Assembly: GCF_004122735.1 (NCBI RefSeq)
Contig: NZ_SDIF01000046.1
Coordinates: 1-50,831, forward strand
Direction of reading: 5' to 3'
Length of the DNA: 50,831 nt
Source of the DNA: Streptomyces sioyaensis
GTDB taxonomy: Bacteria > Actinomycetota > Actinomycetes > Streptomycetales > Streptomycetaceae
Shown: in pieces, positions 1-6,916 of the stretch
Position numbering within the stretch: position 1 is the first letter of the stretch
How the letters are laid out: each line of letters starts with the position of its first letter
Translations under genes and position numbers: made by a program
Notes under the pieces: generated by a model
The model's database searches: none
What the model was told of the DNA's origin: nothing
What the model saw: only the letters and a program-made list of their open reading frames with translations

Positions 1-312
1 GCGCACCACCCCGCCGACCAGCCCCGTTTCCCCACCGCCGACGCCCCGTCAGCTCCTCGTGAGATCATCGACAGGCCGCCCGACTACCGCAACACCCAGC
101 AGATTTGGCAGGCTGACCCTCCCCCACCTTGGGCGGGGGGACCCCTAGGGGGTGTCTCTTCGATCTCCGTGGATCAGCCTGCGGCGCCTGGTGCCATGCA
201 TCGCAAGGCGGAGCGTCTCCCTCGGACTGGGTGTCCGTGGGTGATGCGACAACGCCGCGAGGTGCGGTACCAGGCGTCGCAGGCCCACGGAGATCGGAGA
301 GACACCCCCTAG
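1..312 (+). CDS. possible 3' end of an upstream gene (partial)
   Basis: The frame starting at base 1 is open to a TAG at 310-312 and has no start in the window. Up to about base 126 its third codon positions are nearly all G or C, and it reads like a real C-terminus (REIIDRPPDYRNTQQIWQAD). After about base 130 codon use becomes random and the frame runs through the inverted-repeat element at 145-312, whose terminal CTAG supplies the stop. I infer a gene end truncated or extended by that insertion. In streptomycetes a large secreted-toxin-like protein often precedes YwqJ/SUKH-3 pairs, which would fit, but I cannot identify the product from this fragment. Confidence 0.4.
   Translation, partial: AHHPADQPRFPTADAPSAPREIIDRPPDYRNTQQIWQADPPPPWAGGPLGGVSSISVDQPAAPGAMHRKAERLPRTGCPWVMRQRREVRYQASQAHGDRRDTP
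145..312. mobile_element. MITE-like inverted-repeat element with CTAG ends
   Basis: Bases 145-172 and 285-312 are inverted copies of each other (28 positions, one mismatch at about 160/297), both ending in CTAG. After a 4-base offset the complementarity continues inward, imperfectly, to about 65-70 bases per arm. The 168-bp unit has no coding capacity. Short non-coding palindromes bounded by a YTAR-type tetranucleotide are typical of miniature elements mobilised by IS5-family transposases, which is my inference; no transposase is in the window. It lies 33 bases before the deaminase start, so it may also act as a terminator or carry the promoter of that gene. Confidence 0.6.
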
Positions 313-345
313 CACCACGGGGATTCGGGGAGGGAAAGCACCACC

Positions 346-858
346 ATGAGCACCACTGCACGCCACCACAACTCAGCCGGCGACCCCCGCATCGGCTGGA
401 GCGGCACCGCCGACACCCATCGCGCGCCCGCCCTCCACCACCGCCGCGACGGCATCCTCCCCACCATCGGTGCCGCCCTGTCAGTACGCGGACAAACCCT
501 CACCTGCACCGCGAGCAAGGCGGAACAGCCGCCCACGCTCCACCCCCTGGTCCAGGATTTCCTCGACACCCTCGCCACCGCACAGCGCGAACGTTTCACC
601 GGGCGCTGCCCCGAAGCGGTCCTGCTCTCCCGCCACCTCACCGCCGTCGAGGCCAACCGCGGCAAGCGCGCCTCCCGCAAGCCCCTGACCAACGGCGAGG
701 CCCGCCGCTCCCTGAAACACTCCAAGATCACCGCACGCCACATCCGCGAGGACGGCGACCCCCAGCACGGCAGTTACGCCCCGCCCTGCCGCTCCTGCGA
801 CGCCCTCCTCGCCCACTTCGGCGTCATGCCCATCGGCGCGACGCCCACAGGAAGCTGA
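346..858 (+). CDS. YwqJ-like nucleic-acid/nucleotide deaminase toxin
   Basis: 170 aa. The fold-defining deaminase motifs are visible: CPE at residues 88-90 (zinc ligand plus catalytic Glu) and PCRSC at 147-151 (two zinc Cys), with an intervening helical stretch. This arrangement is that of the YwqJ branch of the cytidine-deaminase superfamily, found as effector domains of polymorphic toxins. Here the domain stands alone with an N-terminal ~60-residue low-complexity extension and no visible signal peptide or WXG segment. A GGGGAGGG ribosome site at 327-334 supports ATG 346. The next gene, 8 bases downstream, is a SUKH-3 protein, the usual immunity partner. The substrate (free base, DNA or RNA) cannot be told from sequence. 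Confidence 0.8.
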   Translation: MSTTARHHNSAGDPRIGWSGTADTHRAPALHHRRDGILPTIGAALSVRGQTLTCTASKAEQPPTLHPLVQDFLDTLATAQRERFTGRCPEAVLLSRHLTAVEANRGKRASRKPLTNGEARRSLKHSKITARHIREDGDPQHGSYAPPCRSCDALLAHFGVMPIGATPTGS

Positions 859-866
859 CCGTCACC

Positions 867-1421
867 ATGCCGACCACCCCCGGCCCCCGCACCGCCGCCC
901 ACGACCGCGGCGACTCCACCCGATTCCCCGCCGCCGTCGACGTCGCCCTCCAGGACGCCGGCTGGCACCCCGGCCGCTGGGACATAAAGCAGGCGGAGCA
1001 CTGGGCCGACACCCTGCGCGCCCACACCTCTCCCGCGGGCCACCGCCACACCGTCTTCCCCGCCGCCGTCGAAGCCTGGGCCGAATTCGGCGGTCTGCAC
1101 ATCACCGGCCCCGGGCCCGGCCGCCACATCGCGCCCGCCCCCTTCGTGCTCGACCCCCTGCACGGCCTCCACCTCGCCCGCACCCTCGGCGACCTCGGCC
1201 GCGCCCTGGAGACCGATGTGGCCCCGCTCGGCCGCGAGGAGCTCACCGGCCCCGACAGCACCACCTACAGCCAGGCCACCCTCGCCATCGATGCCGAGGG
1301 CCGCATCTACAGCCTCGACCACACCGGCGACTGGTACCTGGGGCCCGACCTCGACACCGCGCTGGGGATGCTGGTGCTGGGGAGCCGGCCCACGCGGCTG
1401 GCTCCCCACGCGGCCGGGTGA
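867..1421 (+). CDS. SUKH-3 family immunity protein
   Basis: 184 aa. The sequence has the SUKH-3 pattern: an N-terminal helix RFPAAVDVALQDAGW, a central FPAAVEAWAEFGGLHI segment, FVLDPLHGLHLARTLGDLGRAL, then TTYSQATLAIDAEGRIYSLDHTGDWYLG and a final LDTALGMLVLG helix. SUKH proteins are cytoplasmic immunity proteins that bind and block toxin effectors. Start ATG 867 lies 8 bases after the deaminase stop, so the pair is probably one transcript and translationally linked. No strong SD is seen; GGAAG at 850-854 is the best candidate. The inference of immunity against the adjacent deaminase is from gene order and known YwqJ/SUKH-3 pairing. Confidence 0.85.
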   Translation: MPTTPGPRTAAHDRGDSTRFPAAVDVALQDAGWHPGRWDIKQAEHWADTLRAHTSPAGHRHTVFPAAVEAWAEFGGLHITGPGPGRHIAPAPFVLDPLHGLHLARTLGDLGRALETDVAPLGREELTGPDSTTYSQATLAIDAEGRIYSLDHTGDWYLGPDLDTALGMLVLGSRPTRLAPHAAG

Positions 1422-1436
1422 GCCGGGTACGGCGGA

Positions 1437-2945
1437 TCAGGCCGCCGCCCGGGACGCCGGCAGGACCGCCGACACCCGGAAGCCGCCGGCCTCGGTCGGG
1501 CCGGAGACGAACACGCCGCCCAGCGCCGTCACCCGCTCCCGCATCCCCACCAGGCCGTTGCCGCCGCTCGGCAGCCCGGCACCGGCCGCGTCGCTCTCGC
1601 CGGGACCGTTCTCCACCTGGACCGCGAGCTCGCCCTCCCGGTGCGCCAGCCGCACCCGCGCCTGCGCACCCGGCGCATGCTTGTGCACATTGGTGAGCGC
1701 TTCCTGGACCACGCGATAGACGGTCCGCTCCACGCGCGCCGCATACCGGCGCCCGCAGTCGGCCGCCGGCTCCCCCGCGGCGATCTCAGCCACCTCGGCG
1801 GCCTCAGCGGTCTCGGCTGCCTCGCTCACCAGCAGCTCGACGGCCATCCCGGCCGCCCGGGACTGCCCCACCAGATCCGCCAGCTCCGCGAGGCAGGGCC
1901 CCTCGGACGCCGTCTCCCCCGCCCGCTGCTCCGGGACCGGCGCCCCGCCGGAGGACGTCCCGGCGGACGCGGACTCCGCCGCGGCCCCGATCCCGGACAG
2001 CTCCGCGGGCCGCTCCCGCTCCGTTGCCTGCGCCCCGGCCCGGGAGGCCACCGCCGCCAGCCGCTCGGGCGCGCCCGACGCCGAAGCGCCCCGCACCGCC
2101 GCCCCCTCGGCCGTACGCAGCACCCCCAGCATCTCCCGCAGCTCGGTCAGCGCCTGGCGCCCCATGTCGCCGACCAGGCCCGCGTTCCGCGACGCCTTCT
2201 CCGGGTCCTTCAGCGCCACCGCCTGCAGCGCGGCCGCATGCACCACCATCAGGCTCACCCGGTGCGCGACCACGTCGTGCATCTCGCGCGCGATGCGGGT
2301 GCGCTCCTCGTTACGGGCCCATTCCGCCCGCTCCTCGGCGCGGTCGGCCAGCAGCGAGAGCTCCCGCTCCAGACCGTCGGCCCGCTCCCGCAGGCTCTCC
2401 ACCAGCCGCCGCCGGGCCCCGATGTACAGGCCCCACAGCACCGGCGGCGCCGTCAGCAGCAGCCCCATCGCCACCGCGAGCGCCGGCGCGAACCACACCG
2501 GCGGATGGAAGTCGTCCTGCCCGACCATCTCCTGCTGCACGGTGAGGTACGTCGTCACCAGCGTCCCCACCACCGTCATCCCCGCCAGCAGCGCGGTGAT
2601 CCGGCGCGGCACGTCCGACGCGGCGAGCGTGTACAGCCCCACCACGCTCAGCATCCCGCCCATCTCCGCGGGCATCACGGCGATCGAGACCAGCACCACC
2701 GCGACCGGCCACCGCCGGCGCACCAACAGCACCGACCCCGCCAGCAGACCGAGCAACAGCCCGAGCAGCTGGGGCAGCTGCGCCTCGTCGGCGAAGCCCG
2801 TTCCCTCGATCACACACTCCAGCGCGGATGCCGCCGCCAGAAACACATCCAGTACGGCACTCCGCCGCCGGGCCCACCACCACGGCCCGCTCTCCGGCGC
2901 ACCCCGCGCGCCCACACTTTCTTCACTTGCCCCCGTCGCGGTCAT
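1437..2945 (-). CDS. orphan two-component sensor histidine kinase (HisKA_3 type)
   Basis: 502 aa. Four to six hydrophobic segments occupy residues ~30-175, then a coiled coil ~180-215. The HisKA_3 dimerisation box contains H223 in REMHDVVAH, the autophosphorylated His of the NarL/DesK-like kinases. A HATPase_c domain ends the protein (NVHKHAP N-box, GNGLVGMRERV G-box). Between them sits an unusual ~120-residue Ala/Glu/Ser-rich linker (about 280-395), including an AAETAEAAEVAEIAAGE stretch. It should phosphorylate a LuxR/NarL-type regulator, but none is adjacent; the two NarL-type proteins at 18837 and 25415 are far away. Start ATG 2945 sits close after a GC-rich upstream region with no clear SD. 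The ligand is unknown. Confidence 0.85.
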   Translation of the reverse strand: MTATGASEESVGARGAPESGPWWWARRRSAVLDVFLAAASALECVIEGTGFADEAQLPQLLGLLLGLLAGSVLLVRRRWPVAVVLVSIAVMPAEMGGMLSVVGLYTLAASDVPRRITALLAGMTVVGTLVTTYLTVQQEMVGQDDFHPPVWFAPALAVAMGLLLTAPPVLWGLYIGARRRLVESLRERADGLERELSLLADRAEERAEWARNEERTRIAREMHDVVAHRVSLMVVHAAALQAVALKDPEKASRNAGLVGDMGRQALTELREMLGVLRTAEGAAVRGASASGAPERLAAVASRAGAQATERERPAELSGIGAAAESASAGTSSGGAPVPEQRAGETASEGPCLAELADLVGQSRAAGMAVELLVSEAAETAEAAEVAEIAAGEPAADCGRRYAARVERTVYRVVQEALTNVHKHAPGAQARVRLAHREGELAVQVENGPGESDAAGAGLPSGGNGLVGMRERVTALGGVFVSGPTEAGGFRVSAVLPASRAAA

Positions 2946-3280
2946 GCCGACCAGCCTACGGGCGCTCGTGCGGGATCCCCCTAGGAGTTGCGCAGCCCAT
3001 TACCAGGTCTGACCCGTGGATATCCCTCGAACTATAAAATCACGCGCATTTTCGACACCTCAGGACGTCCGCCCCGTATGCTCGCGCGCGATCACCCACT
3101 CCCGCACCACCCCTCACCTCGCCACACACAGCGGCAGCCGAGAGGGGATCATGGCCGCCCGGTGATCCGTCGGCGGCAAAGTGCGGCGCTATACCGTCGC
3201 ATCGGAGGCGGGCGGTACGGCATAGTGTGGGAGGCCGAGCGGCTGGACCGGCACACTCTCCGGTCTGGTTCGCCCTACCA
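2946..3280. other. 335-bp intergenic region between kinase and tRNA-Gln
   Basis: Holds the promoters of the divergent kinase and of the tRNA, but I cannot place them with confidence. An A/T-rich patch, ACTATAAAATCA, lies at about 3031-3042. CATAGTGT at 3221-3228 could hold a -10 for the tRNA. A short kinase-like reading (RRIGGGRYGIVWEAERLDR) spans about 3190-3250 but has no continuation. Confidence 0.3.
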
Positions 3281-3351
3281 TCCCCTGTGGTGTAATTGGC
3301 AGCACTGAGGCTTTTGGTGCCTTATGTCCGGGTTCGAGTCCTGGCAGGGGA
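3281..3351 (+). tRNA. tRNA-Gln (anticodon TTG)
   Basis: 71-nt cloverleaf. Acceptor arms 3281-3287 (TCCCCTG) and 3345-3351 (CAGGGGA) pair perfectly; the D-loop contains TGTAATTGGCAGCA; the anticodon stem GAGGC/GCCTT (one G-U pair) encloses TTTTGGT, giving anticodon TTG; the T-loop is GGTTCGAGTCC. CCA is not encoded. It reads CAA codons, rare in this genome. It precedes glmU as in other streptomycetes. Confidence 0.95.
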
Positions 3352-3375
3352 GCACACACATAACAGGCAATTTCC

Positions 3376-3401
3376 GGGTCCTGACCACCGCGTCAGGACC
3401 C
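3376..3401 (+). terminator. hairpin terminator after tRNA-Gln
   Basis: A perfect 9-bp stem (3376-3384 with 3393-3401, GGGTCCTGA/TCAGGACCC) with an 8-nt loop begins 24 bases after the tRNA. There is no long U run, which is common for actinomycete terminators. Confidence 0.6.
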
Positions 3402-3434
3402 GCACGCGTTTCGGCCGCAATACGCCCCGGTATC

Positions 3435-3457
3435 CTTCGGGTGACCACCACCCGAAG
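3435..3457 (+). promoter_or_regulatory. perfect hairpin in the glmU leader
   Basis: CTTCGGGTG (3435-3443) pairs with CACCCGAAG (3449-3457) around a 5-nt loop, 26 bases before the glmU start. A candidate promoter TTTCGG (3409-3414) / TATCCT (3431-3436), 16-bp spacer, overlaps its left edge. If that promoter is used, the hairpin is near the mRNA 5' end; otherwise it is a second terminator. Confidence 0.4.
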
Positions 3458-3483
3458 TAGCCAAGAAGCCGAAGGGCATCCCC

Positions 3484-4941
3484 GTGAGCGCCAACCGCCC
3501 GGCAGCCGTCGTCGTTCTCGCAGCGGGTGAGGGCACCCGCATGAAGTCGGCGACCCCCAAGGTCCTGCACGCCCTCTGCGGCCGCTCCCTCGTCGGACAT
3601 GTCGTCGCCGCCTCCCGCGAGCTGGACCCCGAACACCTCGTCGTGGTCGTCGGCCACGCCCGTGAGCAGGTACGGGCCCATCTCGCCGAGGCCGACCCCG
3701 CCGTGCGCACCGCCGTGCAGCACGAGCAGAAGGGCACCGGCCATGCGGTCCGTACGGCCCTGGAGGAGCTGAGCCGGAGCGGTGTCGCCCTCGACGGCAC
3801 CGTGATCGTGGTCTGCGGCGACACCCCGCTGCTGACCGGCGAGACGCTCACGCGGCTGAGCGACACCCACGCCGCGGACGGCAACGCCGTGACCGTCCTC
3901 TCGGCCGAGGTCCCGGACGCGACCGGCTACGGCCGCATCGTGCGCGAGGCGGGCCACGGCGCGGTGACGGCGATCGTCGAGCACAAGGACGCCACCGACA
4001 GCCAGCGGGCCATCCGGGAGATCAACTCCGGGGTGTTCGCCTTCGACGCCCGGCTGCTCGTGGACGCCCTGGGCAAGGTGCGGACGGACAACAGCCAGGG
4101 CGAGGAGTACCTCACCGATGTGCTGGGGATCGTCCGCGAGGCTGGGCACCGCGTGGGCGCCGCGGTGGCGGCCGATCACCGCGAGATCCTCGGGATCAAC
4201 AACCGCGTACAGCTGGCCCAGGCGCGTGCGCTGCTGAACGAGCGGCTGCTGGAGCGGGCGATGCTGGCCGGCGTGACGGTGGTCGACCCGGCGTCGACCT
4301 GGGTGGACGTGTCGGTGACGTTCGAGCCGGACGCGACGGTGCACCCGGGGACCCAGCTGCTGGGCAGCACGCATCTCGCCACCGGTGCCGAGGTGGGTCC
4401 GCACTCGCGGCTGACGGACACGTCGGTGGGCGCGGGCGCGGTGGCCTCGTTCACGGTCGCGGAGGGCGCGCGGATCGGCGAGGGCGCGAATGTCGGCCCC
4501 TATGCATATCTGCGGCCGGGGACGGATCTTGGTCCGAAGTCGAAGGCCGGCACCTACGTGGAGATGAAGAACGCCACGATCGGCGAGGGCACGAAGGTTC
4601 CGCATCTGTCCTATGTGGGAGATGCCACGATCGGCGAGTTCACCAATATCGGTGCGGCGAGCGTCTTTGTGAATTACGACGGTGAGGCGAAGCACCACAC
4701 CACGGTCGGATCACATTGCAAGACGGGCTCGGACAACATGTTTGTGGCTCCCGTCACGATCGGGGACGGCGCTTATACGGCAGCCGGCTCGGTCATCACC
4801 AAGGATGTGCCCCCGGGTTCGCTGGCGGTCGCCCGTGGCCAGCAGCGGAATATCGAGGGCTGGGTCGCGCGCAAGCGGCCCGGAAGCGCCGCCGCGCAGG
4901 CGGCTTCGGCCGCTCGCCAGGAATCCGAGGGCGAGCGGTGA
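3484..4941 (+). CDS. glmU: bifunctional N-acetylglucosamine-1-phosphate uridyltransferase / glucosamine-1-phosphate acetyltransferase
   Basis: 485 aa. GlmU acetylates GlcN-1-P and then couples it to UTP to make UDP-GlcNAc, the precursor of peptidoglycan and teichoic acids. The N-terminal nucleotidyltransferase carries LAAGEGTRMKS (residues 12-22), GDTPLLTG and the Mg2+-site region NSG; the C-terminal half is a left-handed beta-helix of hexapeptide repeats with GPYAYLRPGT, KNATIGEGTKVPHLSYVGD and the acetyl-CoA binding NYDGEAKHHT. Length and domain order are normal, with a 25-residue Ala-rich tail. GTG 3484 is preceded by GAAGGG. It lies 73 bp before prs, a conserved pairing that links UDP-GlcNAc and PRPP supply. 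Confidence 0.97.
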   Translation: MSANRPAAVVVLAAGEGTRMKSATPKVLHALCGRSLVGHVVAASRELDPEHLVVVVGHAREQVRAHLAEADPAVRTAVQHEQKGTGHAVRTALEELSRSGVALDGTVIVVCGDTPLLTGETLTRLSDTHAADGNAVTVLSAEVPDATGYGRIVREAGHGAVTAIVEHKDATDSQRAIREINSGVFAFDARLLVDALGKVRTDNSQGEEYLTDVLGIVREAGHRVGAAVAADHREILGINNRVQLAQARALLNERLLERAMLAGVTVVDPASTWVDVSVTFEPDATVHPGTQLLGSTHLATGAEVGPHSRLTDTSVGAGAVASFTVAEGARIGEGANVGPYAYLRPGTDLGPKSKAGTYVEMKNATIGEGTKVPHLSYVGDATIGEFTNIGAASVFVNYDGEAKHHTTVGSHCKTGSDNMFVAPVTIGDGAYTAAGSVITKDVPPGSLAVARGQQRNIEGWVARKRPGSAAAQAASAARQESEGER

Positions 4942-5014
4942 TCGTGCAAGGGGTGCGCCGTGCGGGGCGTACCTTTGTTGAGCGCACGCAAACTGTGATT
5001 CGAGGAGATTTGCT

Positions 5015-5989
5015 GTGACCGGGATCAAGACGACCGGCGAGAAGAAGCTGATGCTCTTCTCCGGCCGCGCCCACCCCGAGCTTGCCGAGGAGGTTGCACA
5101 CCAGCTGGGTGTGGGCCTGGTCCCGACGAAGGCTTTCGACTTCGCCAACGGCGAGATCTACGTCCGCTATCAGGAATCGGCACGCGGCGCGGACTGCTTT
5201 TTGATTCAGAGCCACACCGCTCCGATCAATAAGTGGATCATGGAACAGCTGATCATGATCGATGCGCTGAAGCGGGCTTCGGCCCGGAGCATCACCGTGA
5301 TCGTGCCGTTCTACGGCTATGCGCGGCAGGACAAGAAGCACCGCGGCCGGGAGCCGATTTCGGCGCGGCTGATCGCGGATCTGATGAAGACCGCGGGCGC
5401 GGACCGTGTGGTGACCGTGGATCTGCACACGGACCAGATCATGGGCTTCTTCGACGGCCCGGTGGACCACCTCTTCGCGCTGCCGGTCCTCGCGGACTAC
5501 GTGGGCGCGAAGGTGGACCGCGACAAGCTCACGGTGGTGTCGCCGGACGCCGGCCGGGTGCGGGTCGCGGACCGCTGGTGCGACCGGCTGGGTGCGCCGC
5601 TGGCGATCGTGCACAAGCGGCGCGACAAGGACGTGGCGAACCAGGTCACCGTGCACGAGGTCGTCGGCGATGTGAAGGACCGGGTGTGCGTCCTGGTCGA
5701 CGACATGATCGACACCGGTGGCACGATCTGCGCCGCGGCGGACGCGCTGTTCGCGAACGGTGCGTCGGACGTGATCGTGACGGCGACGCACGGCGTGCTC
5801 TCCGGCCCGGCCGCGGACCGGCTGAAGAACTCGAAGGTCAGCGAGTTCATCTTCACCAACACCCTGCCGACGCCGTCGGAGCTGGAGCTGGACAAGATCA
5901 CGGTGCTGTCGATGGCGCCGACGATCGCCCGGGCGATCCGTGAGGTGTTCGAGGACGGCTCGGTGACGAGCCTCTTCGAGGAGCAGTGA
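5015..5989 (+). CDS. prs: ribose-phosphate pyrophosphokinase
   Basis: 324 aa, full length. Makes PRPP from ribose-5-phosphate and ATP for purine, pyrimidine, His, Trp and NAD synthesis. The class I PRPP synthetase signatures are present: FANGEIYVRYQES (residues ~44-56), YGYARQDKKHRGREPIS (the flexible loop with ATP-binding residues), VDLHTDQIMGFFD with the catalytic-region His, and the PRPP/ribose-phosphate loop VLVDDMIDTGGTI. Start GTG 5015 has a strong GAGGAGAT site at 5001-5008. Its neighbours glmU upstream and rplY downstream are the standard order. Confidence 0.97.
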   Translation: MTGIKTTGEKKLMLFSGRAHPELAEEVAHQLGVGLVPTKAFDFANGEIYVRYQESARGADCFLIQSHTAPINKWIMEQLIMIDALKRASARSITVIVPFYGYARQDKKHRGREPISARLIADLMKTAGADRVVTVDLHTDQIMGFFDGPVDHLFALPVLADYVGAKVDRDKLTVVSPDAGRVRVADRWCDRLGAPLAIVHKRRDKDVANQVTVHEVVGDVKDRVCVLVDDMIDTGGTICAAADALFANGASDVIVTATHGVLSGPAADRLKNSKVSEFIFTNTLPTPSELELDKITVLSMAPTIARAIREVFEDGSVTSLFEEQ

Positions 5990-6021
5990 GCGGGCCGGTG
6001 CGCTAGCCGGCACTGATCGAC

Positions 6022-6050
6022 TTTGGGGCGGCCTCCCGGCCGGGTAGACT
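6022..6050 (+). promoter_or_regulatory. candidate rplY promoter embedded in the prs terminator
   Basis: TTTGGG (6022-6027) and TAGACT (6045-6050) are separated by 17 bp, a plausible HrdB-type promoter. Transcription would start near 6057, inside the loop of the hairpin at 6026-6080, so the new transcript would carry only the right arm. A small stem GTGGGC/GCCCAC (6129-6148) follows in the leader. Confidence 0.4.
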
Positions 6051-6083
6051 CATCGAGTTGCTCGGCGAGGGAGGCCGCCCTTT
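6026..6083 (+). terminator. terminator of prs
   Basis: A 12-bp perfect stem (6026-6037 with 6069-6080), a 31-nt loop, then TTT at 6081-6083. It lies 37 bp after the prs stop. Confidence 0.65.
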
Positions 6084-6179
6084 GTGGTGGCTGTCCGTTA
6101 TCGACGCGCTCTTCGTAGCAGGTCTGTCGTGGGCCGGGTGACGCCCACCAGATGTTTCTGCAAAACGAGGAGTGCTGTT

Positions 6180-6776
6180 ATGGCTGAGGTCAAGCTCGCC
6201 GCCCAGGTCCGTACCGACTTCGGTAAGGGTGCCGCCCGTCGTGCGCGCCGCGCCGACCTGGTTCCGGCCGTCGTCTACGGCCACGGCGCGGAGCCGAAGC
6301 ACCTGGCGATCAACAACCACGCGCTGATGATGGCGCTGAAGACGCCGAACGCCCTGATCCGCCTGGAGTTCGACGGCAAGACCGAGCTGGTCATCCCCAA
6401 GGCCGTGCAGCGTGAGGCGATCCGCCAGTTCCTGGTCCACGTCGACTTCCTCGCCGTGAAGAAGGGCGAGAAGGTCTCCGTCGAGATCCCGATCCACGTC
6501 GAGGGCGACCTCGCCCCGGGTCAGCTCGTGCTGGAGCACGTCCTGAACACGCTGCCGGTCGAGGCCGAGGCCACCCACATCCCGGAGTCGGTCACCGTCT
6601 CCGTCGAGGGCCTGGACGCCGGTGCCTCGGTGCTGGCCAAGGACATCGTCCTGCCGTCCGGTTCCTCGCTGGCCGTCGAGGACGACGCCGTCGTGGTGCA
6701 GGTCATCGCCGCACAGGCCGAGGCACCGGCCGAGGAGGCCGCCGAGGGTGAGGGCGAAGCGGCCGCCGAGGCCTGA
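6180..6776 (+). CDS. rplY: 50S ribosomal protein L25 (general stress protein Ctc type)
   Basis: 198 aa. Long L25/TL5/Ctc form that binds 5S rRNA. The N-terminal L25 domain (about 1-92) includes KLAAQVRTDFGKGAARRARR and VPAVVYGHG; the C-terminal TL5 beta domain (about 95-185) is followed by an acidic Ala/Glu tail (EAPAEEAAEGEGEAAAEA), common in actinomycete L25. ATG 6180 is chosen because AACGAGGAG at 6164-6172 lies just upstream and the protein then starts with the conserved MAEVKLAA; an upstream in-frame start would add 32 unrelated residues. Confidence 0.95.
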   Translation: MAEVKLAAQVRTDFGKGAARRARRADLVPAVVYGHGAEPKHLAINNHALMMALKTPNALIRLEFDGKTELVIPKAVQREAIRQFLVHVDFLAVKKGEKVSVEIPIHVEGDLAPGQLVLEHVLNTLPVEAEATHIPESVTVSVEGLDAGASVLAKDIVLPSGSSLAVEDDAVVVQVIAAQAEAPAEEAAEGEGEAAAEA

Positions 6777-6811
6777 GTCGCTCTGGCTGGGTAGATTTCT
6801 CAGCGAGTCGT

Positions 6812-6853
6812 CCAACCGCCGCCGCGTGCCTTTGGGTGCGGGGCGGCGGTTGG
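6812..6853 (+). terminator. terminator of rplY
   Basis: A perfect 12-bp stem (6812-6823 with 6842-6853, CCAACCGCCGCC / GGCGGCGGTTGG) with an 18-nt loop, followed by CCTGTTTC. It separates rplY from pth. Confidence 0.7.
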
Positions 6854-6916
6854 CCTGTTTCATGGGCAATTGCGGTCGGGGCCGGCAGCGGTCGGCGGGA
6901 TGTGGGAGTGACTCAG

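Noticed and set aside
129..1421. Long plus-strand open frame spanning deaminase and SUKH-3 regions
   Set aside because: It is the SUKH-3 frame extended upstream through Pro/Arg/His-rich nonsense. The deaminase frame has the CPE/PCRSC motifs and an SD, so the SUKH-3 gene starts at 867.
3165..3260. Short reading resembling the glycine loop of a Ser/Thr kinase (RRIGGGRYGIVWEAERLDR)
   Set aside because: Only about 20 residues fit, nothing of the kinase domain follows, and the tRNA begins 20 bp later. Likely chance or a very old remnant.
3281..3351. tRNA-Gln as a possible integration site
   Set aside because: No repeated tRNA 3' end, integrase or plasmid-type genes are present in the window; the flanking genes are core.
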